DNA of 9,463 nucleotides, from the NCBI GenBank assembly GCA_026419315.1, contig JANZZQ010000037.1, positions 1 through 9,463 of the forward strand. The letters are read 5' to 3'. Of the stretch, positions 6,035 through 9,463 are shown one piece after another. The notes beneath the pieces were generated by a model, which did no database searches, was not told where the DNA came from, and saw nothing but the letters and a program-made list of their open reading frames with translations. The DNA comes from Armatimonadota bacterium. GTDB lineage: Bacteria > Armatimonadota > Fervidibacteria > Fervidibacterales > Fervidibacteraceae. The translations under genes were made by a program, and so were the position numbers. Numbering within the stretch: position 1 is the first letter of the stretch; each line of letters opens with the position of its first letter.

Positions 6035-7129
6035 ATGCGCAAGCAACTTGACGCCTTAGAAGCGGAGTTGCAATCAATTGAGGAACAATTGGCAGACCCG
6101 GAAACTGCTAAGGATTCGGCAAAAATGCAGGCTTTGATGCGTCGGCATGGAGAGATTTTGCCAATTGTTGAACGATACCGAGAATACAAACGACTGCTTG
6201 AACGGGAAAAGCAAGCGAGAGAAATTTTGGAGATAGAAGGCGACGAAGATTTGGTCAAACTTGCCCTTGACGAGTTGGAGGAAATTCAGCCCCTGAGGGA
6301 GAAAATGGAAAGCGAGTTAGCTGAAGCGTTGATGCCCAAAGACCCAAACGAAGGCAAAGACCTTGTTATGGAAATTCGTGCTGGAACTGGTGGCGAGGAA
6401 GCAGCTTTGTTTGCCCGCGACCTCTGCCGCATGTATCTTCGCTACGCTGAGCGGAAAGGATGGAAGGCGGAAATCGTTTACGAAAGCCCATCGGCTTTGG
6501 GAGGATACAAGGAAGTCATCCTGCACATTAGCGGTAAGGATGCATGGAAACTCCTGAGATACGAAAGCGGTGTCCATCGTGTTCAAAGAATCCCTGTAAC
6601 GGAATCTTCCGGGCGAATTCACACAAGCGCTGCCACCGTTGCGGTTTTACCTGAAGCTGAGGAGACCGATGTTGAAATTCGCGAAGAAGAACTGGAAATT
6701 GAAACCTTTCGTTCATCTGGCCCCGGTGGCCAACACATGCAAAAGAACGAGACGGCAGTGAGGATTAGGCACAAACCAACAGGCCTTGTCGTTGAATGTC
6801 AAGATGAGCGAAGCCAGCACCAAAACAAGATGAAAGCCCTTCGAATTTTGAAGACCCGGCTGTTGGAAATGAAACGCAGGGAGCAAGAAATGGAAATTCA
6901 GCGGCAACGCCGCGAACAAATAAAGTCTGGCGACCGAAGTGACAAAGACCGAACTTACAACTTCATTCAAAACCGGGTTACTGACCATCGATACGATGTC
7001 ACCCTCTACAAGCTCAAGGACATCCTTGACGGTGATTTGGATGAGTTGCTGACGGAAATTAGGCGAGTTGAGATTCAAAAGTGGCTGGCAGGACAACAAG
7101 AAGAGACCAAGGTCGCTACCCGAGCGTAG
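6035..7129 (+). CDS. prfA: Peptide chain release factor 1 (RF1)
   Basis: 364 residues, normal RF1 length. It reads UAA/UAG in the ribosomal A site and triggers peptidyl-tRNA hydrolysis. The N-terminal helical domain spans about 1-105. The core carries GTGGEEAALFA (117-127). The stop-codon tripeptide is PVT (187-189, in RIPVTESSGRIHTSA), the P-x-T form of RF1 and not the SPF of RF2. The catalytic loop is GPGGQHMQKNETA (229-241) with GGQ at 231-233; Gln232 is the residue normally methylated by PrmC. The loop variant HMQKN differs from the E. coli RF1 sequence HVNTT. Start: AAGGAG at 6025-6030, four bases before the ATG. It is 42 bases downstream of yqhQ. prmC, often adjacent, is absent here. 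Confidence 0.97.
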   Translation: MRKQLDALEAELQSIEEQLADPETAKDSAKMQALMRRHGEILPIVERYREYKRLLEREKQAREILEIEGDEDLVKLALDELEEIQPLREKMESELAEALMPKDPNEGKDLVMEIRAGTGGEEAALFARDLCRMYLRYAERKGWKAEIVYESPSALGGYKEVILHISGKDAWKLLRYESGVHRVQRIPVTESSGRIHTSAATVAVLPEAEETDVEIREEELEIETFRSSGPGGQHMQKNETAVRIRHKPTGLVVECQDERSQHQNKMKALRILKTRLLEMKRREQEMEIQRQRREQIKSGDRSDKDRTYNFIQNRVTDHRYDVTLYKLKDILDGDLDELLTEIRRVEIQKWLAGQQEETKVATRA

Positions 7130-7167
7130 GGCTACGAAGCTTAACCAAATGCAAAGAAAGAAACCAG

Positions 7168-7188
7168 GGCGCGGTTTTGTCCCGCGCC
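7168..7188. terminator. GC-rich hairpin between convergent prfA and small basic gene
   Basis: GGCGCGG (7168-7174) pairs perfectly with CCGCGCC (7182-7188) across a seven-base loop. It lies 38 bases after the prfA stop and 91 bases beyond the stop of the opposing gene. On the plus strand it is followed by GTTTG; on the minus strand by a pyrimidine-rich run (CTGGTTTCTTTCTTT). It probably works as a terminator in both directions, stronger for the minus strand. Confidence 0.6.
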
Positions 7189-7279
7189 GTTTGAAAACTT
7201 TGTGTTGTCAGAAGTTCAGTCGTGTTTGAAACTCGCTTTCCAAGCCTCTCCCACGACTTTGAGGGTTTTCTCACAACCT

Positions 7280-7561
7280 TTACCCTGGCCGCTTCGCTTG
7301 AAGCTTTTCCAAACGCCTTTGACGCCGCTGGTGGATAGTGTTCCACCAGTTAAGGTAGTTTTGTGCCGCCTTCAACAAGTTGCCCCCCGCTTCCCTAAGT
7401 TCCCGCTTAAACCGCCGTTTCTCTTTTTTGCTGTCATAGAAAATTGTCAAGACCCGAACCGATTGACCTTCCGAGACCGTTTCGGTTAACTGCTGGAAAG
7501 TTTTCGCCATATTGCCCACGAACTTGAACTTTTGATTATCAACTGCCACATAGAGGCGCAT
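7280..7561 (-). CDS. Small basic protein of unknown function
   Basis: 93 residues from the ATG at 7561. I do not recognise the family. The N-terminal half (1-48) looks like a compact alpha/beta unit (MRLYVAVDNQKFKFVG, then SVRVLTIFY at about 35-43). The C-terminal half is strongly helical and very basic, with KKEKRRFKRELRE (46-58), a Trp pair (WW, 70-71) and RRQRRLEKLQAKR (78-90), suggesting contact with nucleic acid or acidic partners. The start is supported by AGGGGTGA about seven bases upstream; the frame extends further to 7657 but without a good start. It is monocistronic, convergent with prfA, with a shared hairpin downstream. A spurious frame remains possible, but ribosome site and composition favour a gene. 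Confidence 0.6.
   Translation of the reverse strand: MRLYVAVDNQKFKFVGNMAKTFQQLTETVSEGQSVRVLTIFYDSKKEKRRFKRELREAGGNLLKAAQNYLNWWNTIHQRRQRRLEKLQAKRPG
7328..7349. repeat. 8-bp perfect inverted repeat within the small basic gene
   Basis: CTGGTGGA (7328-7335) and TCCACCAG (7342-7349) are perfect inverted copies around a six-base loop. On the minus strand it encodes the segment around the Trp pair of the small basic protein, so coding constraint may explain part of it. There is no U-run, and I saw no other copy in the window. Confidence 0.4.
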
Positions 7562-7971
7562 TTTTCGTTCACCCCTGAAGTCGGTTTTTTCTGGATTTTC
7601 ATTTGAGGGAAAATTTGTGCGTCGCAAAAGTTTAACCCCCGATGATTTGGTTGTCAAGTCCTACCAGCGGTCAAGTTTCGGCACGAAAATAAACTGTGGG
7701 AGTTCACCCATCACAGGTTCACCGCTCGGAGCCGACTTGCAAAAGTCACTTTTGACTTCATGCGGTTTATTGAATTGTCACCCAGGCGCGTGAAGATGCT
7801 GCAATGCCTTCAACAAAAAGGTTCAGCCGCAGCGCGACACTAATTCTTTAAGGTTCATCCCACAAGCGTTGAACACTTTCGCAAGCAAAATTGAATAATC
7901 CGCCCCTGAAAGCGCAAAAATGTAATGTTGGGCTTTGCTTGAAACTTTTCCTTTTTGCGGGAGAGATGAAG
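7562..7971. other. 410-base intergenic region without a convincing gene
   Basis: This divergent gap should hold promoters for the small basic gene (leftward) and the Clp-like pair (rightward). Short open frames in it lack ribosome sites and protein-like character. I see no tRNA, CRISPR or transposase. Two small inverted repeats stand out: AAGTCA/TGACTT (7743-7748 and 7753-7758, four-base loop) and the one overlapping the Clp-N leader, listed separately. TTGAAC (7869-7874) with AATAAT (7894-7899) is a weak promoter candidate with a long 19-base spacer. No CIRCE element (TTAGCACTC inverted repeat) typical of chaperone genes is present. Confidence 0.5.
7913..7963 (+). promoter_or_regulatory. Leader inverted repeat reaching the Shine-Dalgarno of the Clp-N gene
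   Basis: CGCAAAAA (7913-7920) is a perfect inverted match to TTTTTGCG (7952-7959), 31 bases apart. The right arm ends at the first G of the ribosome site GGGAG (7959-7963), eight bases before the ATG at 7972. A weak AU-rich stem here could modulate ribosome access, perhaps with temperature. This is inference only; the pairing may be chance. Confidence 0.3.
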
Positions 7972-8451
7972 ATGTTTCGGGAACGATACACTGAGCAAGC
8001 GAGGAAAGCATTGATTGATGCTGAGGATTGGGAAGTCAAACTGAACTCGCCTTTCATCTCGCCAGAGCAATCCCTGCTCGGTTTGCTTGATTCGGAGGAA
8101 TCACTTGCCTTCCAAATTCTGGAACGATTGGGTGTCAACACCCGAAAACTGAAATCGGAACTTGAAATCAAACTGAGAGAGCAAGCACCTTCGGAATCGC
8201 CAACCAGTTCGCCAACCTTCACGCCTTCCGCGAAACAAGTTCTCATCCGTGCTGCCGATGAAGCGAGGAGTATGAGGGACACTCACATTAACACTGCTCA
8301 TTTGCTCTTGGGTTTGCTTTGGGGTGAAGAAAGTTTCGCCTCGGAAATTCTCACCGAACACGGCGTCCGCTACGAAGATGTGATGAAGTTTTTTAGCAGA
8401 AATGAAGGCAGGGGAAGAGGAAACGCCAGAAAAATTGAAGAGAAGGCTTGA
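7972..8451 (+). CDS. Stand-alone Clp N-terminal (double Clp_N repeat) protein, ClpC type
   Basis: 159 residues that match only the ClpC N-domain: repeat 1 at about 1-68 (MFRERYTEQARKAL, then FISPEQSLLGLLDSEE, 28-43) and repeat 2 at about 83-145 (FTPSAKQVLIRAADEA, 83-98, then INTAHLLLGLLWGEE, 106-120). There is no ATPase domain. In ClpC this domain binds substrates and adaptors (MecA, McsB, phospho-arginine). Glu32 sits at the first phospho-arginine-site position, but the matching residue in repeat 2 is Ala109. The start was set at 7972 because family members begin MFxRxT and GGGAG at 7959-7963 is well spaced; the ATG at 7966 is too close. The tail (143-159) is basic. The next gene, a D1-like remnant of the same ClpC architecture, overlaps its 3' end by 50 bases. 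Stand-alone relatives such as mycobacterial ClpC2 exist, but the role here is unknown. Confidence 0.9.
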   Translation: MFRERYTEQARKALIDAEDWEVKLNSPFISPEQSLLGLLDSEESLAFQILERLGVNTRKLKSELEIKLREQAPSESPTSSPTFTPSAKQVLIRAADEARSMRDTHINTAHLLLGLLWGEESFASEILTEHGVRYEDVMKFFSRNEGRGRGNARKIEEKA

Positions 8452-9415
8452 GGTGAGGGTGAAGCAATTGCTTGAACCTCAATTGGAATGGATTGAAGAC
8501 TTGACGAGTTTGGCATTGGTTGGAATCTTTCGCCCCATCAACTTTTGGCAAAAGGAGAGGGTAAGGTTTGCTGTCGCTATCAACCGAAAGGACAAATCAA
8601 ACGCTTTGCTTTTGGGAAACTATGAAACGGCGCTCCTTCTTGTCCAACAATTTGCTTGCGATTTGTGCAACTTCGCCGATGCTGTGCTTTCAACTGCGCC
8701 TTTAGGAAAGACTCGCCGCCGCTTGTTCCAACTTGATTGGACAAGGCTGCAATCGGATGAGGCATTTAGGCTGTTACTTGAAGAGGTGCGCAAGCAAGAA
8801 AAGAAGCCTTTGCTTTTCGTTGGCACAGTTGACGACATCGTTTGGTGGTCGGATGTGATGCTTGCTGCTGTCCAACAAGGGATCGTTCATGTCATCGCAA
8901 CTGCCACGCCAACGCAGTGGGAAGAGTTCAAAAATCGCCATCCTGCTGCAGCGTCAACTTTCACCGTCATCTCGGTTGGTGAACCCGACGAAGGTCAAAC
9001 TTTGGAGTGGCTGAGAGTCCACAAAACCGTTTACGCCCACAACCATTTCATTGCCATTGATGACAATGCCTTGACAGCCACCGTTGAATTGGCGAAAGAA
9101 CGCTTTCCAGACCAGCCGCTTCTCGCTACGGCGAGAAATTTGCTTGATGAAGTTTGCGCCTATGCTTGGATAAAGGCTACTGAGCCACCGGAGGAAATCC
9201 GCAAGTTGCGGGCTGAGATTGAGAGGTTGTGGTGTGAGGAAGAAAAAGTCGCAAGGGCATTGGGACAAGAACAAGCAGCCAAACTGATCATTGAGAGGCG
9301 GGAACTGCAAAATCGGTATAAAAAGATGCTGAGCGAATGGCACGAACAATTGTTTCATAGCCCGCCCAAAGTGACCGTTGAAACCATCCGAGAATTCTCC
9401 GAATTGTTGCAGTGA
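8402..9415 (+). CDS. ClpC D1-like pseudo-ATPase with middle domain, catalytic motifs lost
   Basis: 337 residues that follow, segment by segment, the first AAA+ module of ClpC plus the middle coiled-coil. Seen: DLTSLAL (33-39, ClpC DLTAIA), NALLLGN (67-73, NPVLIGE), LLLEEVRKQ (124-132), LLFVGT (137-142, ILFIDE), VHVIATAT (162-169, LQCIGATT), VISVGEPDEGQTLEWLR (189-205), IDDNALTATVELAKERF (219-235), ARNLLDEV (244-251, AIDLIDEA), PPEEIRKLRAEIERL (262-276) and VTVETI (324-329). Walker A is gone (GNYETALLLV for GEPGVGKTAI), Walker B DE is GT (141-142), the pore-loop segment is deleted, sensor 1 is changed and the arginine-finger RRF is STF (185-187). It ends at the D1-D2 border. The ATG at 8402 overlaps the Clp-N gene by 50 bases with a weak ribosome site; GTG at 8453, just after that gene's stop with GAGAAGG upstream, is an alternative. 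Probably a non-hydrolysing partner or regulator. Confidence 0.82.
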   Translation: MKAGEEETPEKLKRRLEVRVKQLLEPQLEWIEDLTSLALVGIFRPINFWQKERVRFAVAINRKDKSNALLLGNYETALLLVQQFACDLCNFADAVLSTAPLGKTRRRLFQLDWTRLQSDEAFRLLLEEVRKQEKKPLLFVGTVDDIVWWSDVMLAAVQQGIVHVIATATPTQWEEFKNRHPAAASTFTVISVGEPDEGQTLEWLRVHKTVYAHNHFIAIDDNALTATVELAKERFPDQPLLATARNLLDEVCAYAWIKATEPPEEIRKLRAEIERLWCEEEKVARALGQEQAAKLIIERRELQNRYKKMLSEWHEQLFHSPPKVTVETIREFSELLQ

Positions 9416-9463
9416 AATCAAACTTGCAAGCGAAATTTCGGGTTTTTGAAAACGGTATAACCG

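Noticed and set aside
7660..7870. GGTTCA-type segments suggesting a tRNA T-arm
   Set aside because: No acceptor, D or anticodon stems can be drawn around them.
7562..7971. CIRCE- or CtsR-type heat-shock operators upstream of the Clp-like genes
   Set aside because: No TTAGCACTC inverted repeat and no CtsR-like heptad repeat were found.
7823..8011. Minus-strand frame ending NACGMNLKE, which resembles some TnpB-type transposase ends
   Set aside because: The similarity is a few residues only, there is no zinc-finger or catalytic motif, and the frame overlaps the Clp-N gene in antisense.
8699..8713. PLGKT (residues 100-104) in the D1-like protein as a Walker A motif
   Set aside because: It aligns with the ClpC segment just before the strand VVSLDL, not with the P-loop. 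The true P-loop position (about 72-82) reads GNYETALLLV, and no upstream Gly fits GxxxxGKT.
9431..9440. Perfect palindrome CGAAATTTCG followed by GGTTTTTG as a terminator of the Clp-like pair
   Set aside because: The palindrome leaves no room for a loop and is AT-rich; too weak to call.

Overview
The window looks like a chromosomal segment of a thermophilic bacterium with roughly balanced base composition. The strongest thermophile marker is a two-domain protein disulfide oxidoreductase (PDO) beside a thioredoxin-reductase-like flavoprotein, a pair typical of hot-environment prokaryotes that form disulfides in the cytoplasm. A secreted SGNH hydrolase joined to a beta-helix suggests a polysaccharide degrader. 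My best guess is a deep-branching group such as Armatimonadota (Fervidibacter-like), but this is inference from gene style, not from a marker-gene comparison.

Layout, left to right. (1) 1-1253, minus strand: the 5' part of a secreted SGNH/GDSL hydrolase with a C-terminal right-handed beta-helix, cut by the window edge. (2) 1450-3487, plus strand: PDO with a His-rich tail, a strong hairpin, then a thioredoxin-reductase-like protein whose NAD(P)H-binding motif is eroded. (3) 3504-4214, minus strand: an orphan NarL/LuxR-type response regulator, convergent with the reductase. (4) 4402-7129, plus strand: a translation-related cluster: small membrane protein, ribosomal protein bL31 (rpmE), a YqhQ/DUF1385 membrane protein and release factor 1 (prfA). 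(5) 7280-7561, minus strand: a small basic protein of unknown function, converging on prfA with a shared GC-rich hairpin between them. (6) 7562-7971: about 410 bases without a convincing gene. (7) 7972-9415, plus strand: two overlapping genes that together read like a dismantled ClpC: a stand-alone double Clp N-domain, then a protein that follows the ClpC D1 AAA+ module and middle domain nearly end to end but has lost Walker A, Walker B, pore loop, sensor 1 and arginine finger. It stops where D2 would begin.

How the genes may work together. PDO and its neighbouring reductase probably form a thiol-disulfide relay; the odd reductase suggests an electron donor other than NADPH. bL31, YqhQ and RF1 form a widely conserved neighbourhood. 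The split Clp pair is the most novel item: it cannot be an ATP-driven unfoldase by itself and is more likely a substrate/adaptor-binding partner or regulator of a genuine ClpC encoded elsewhere.
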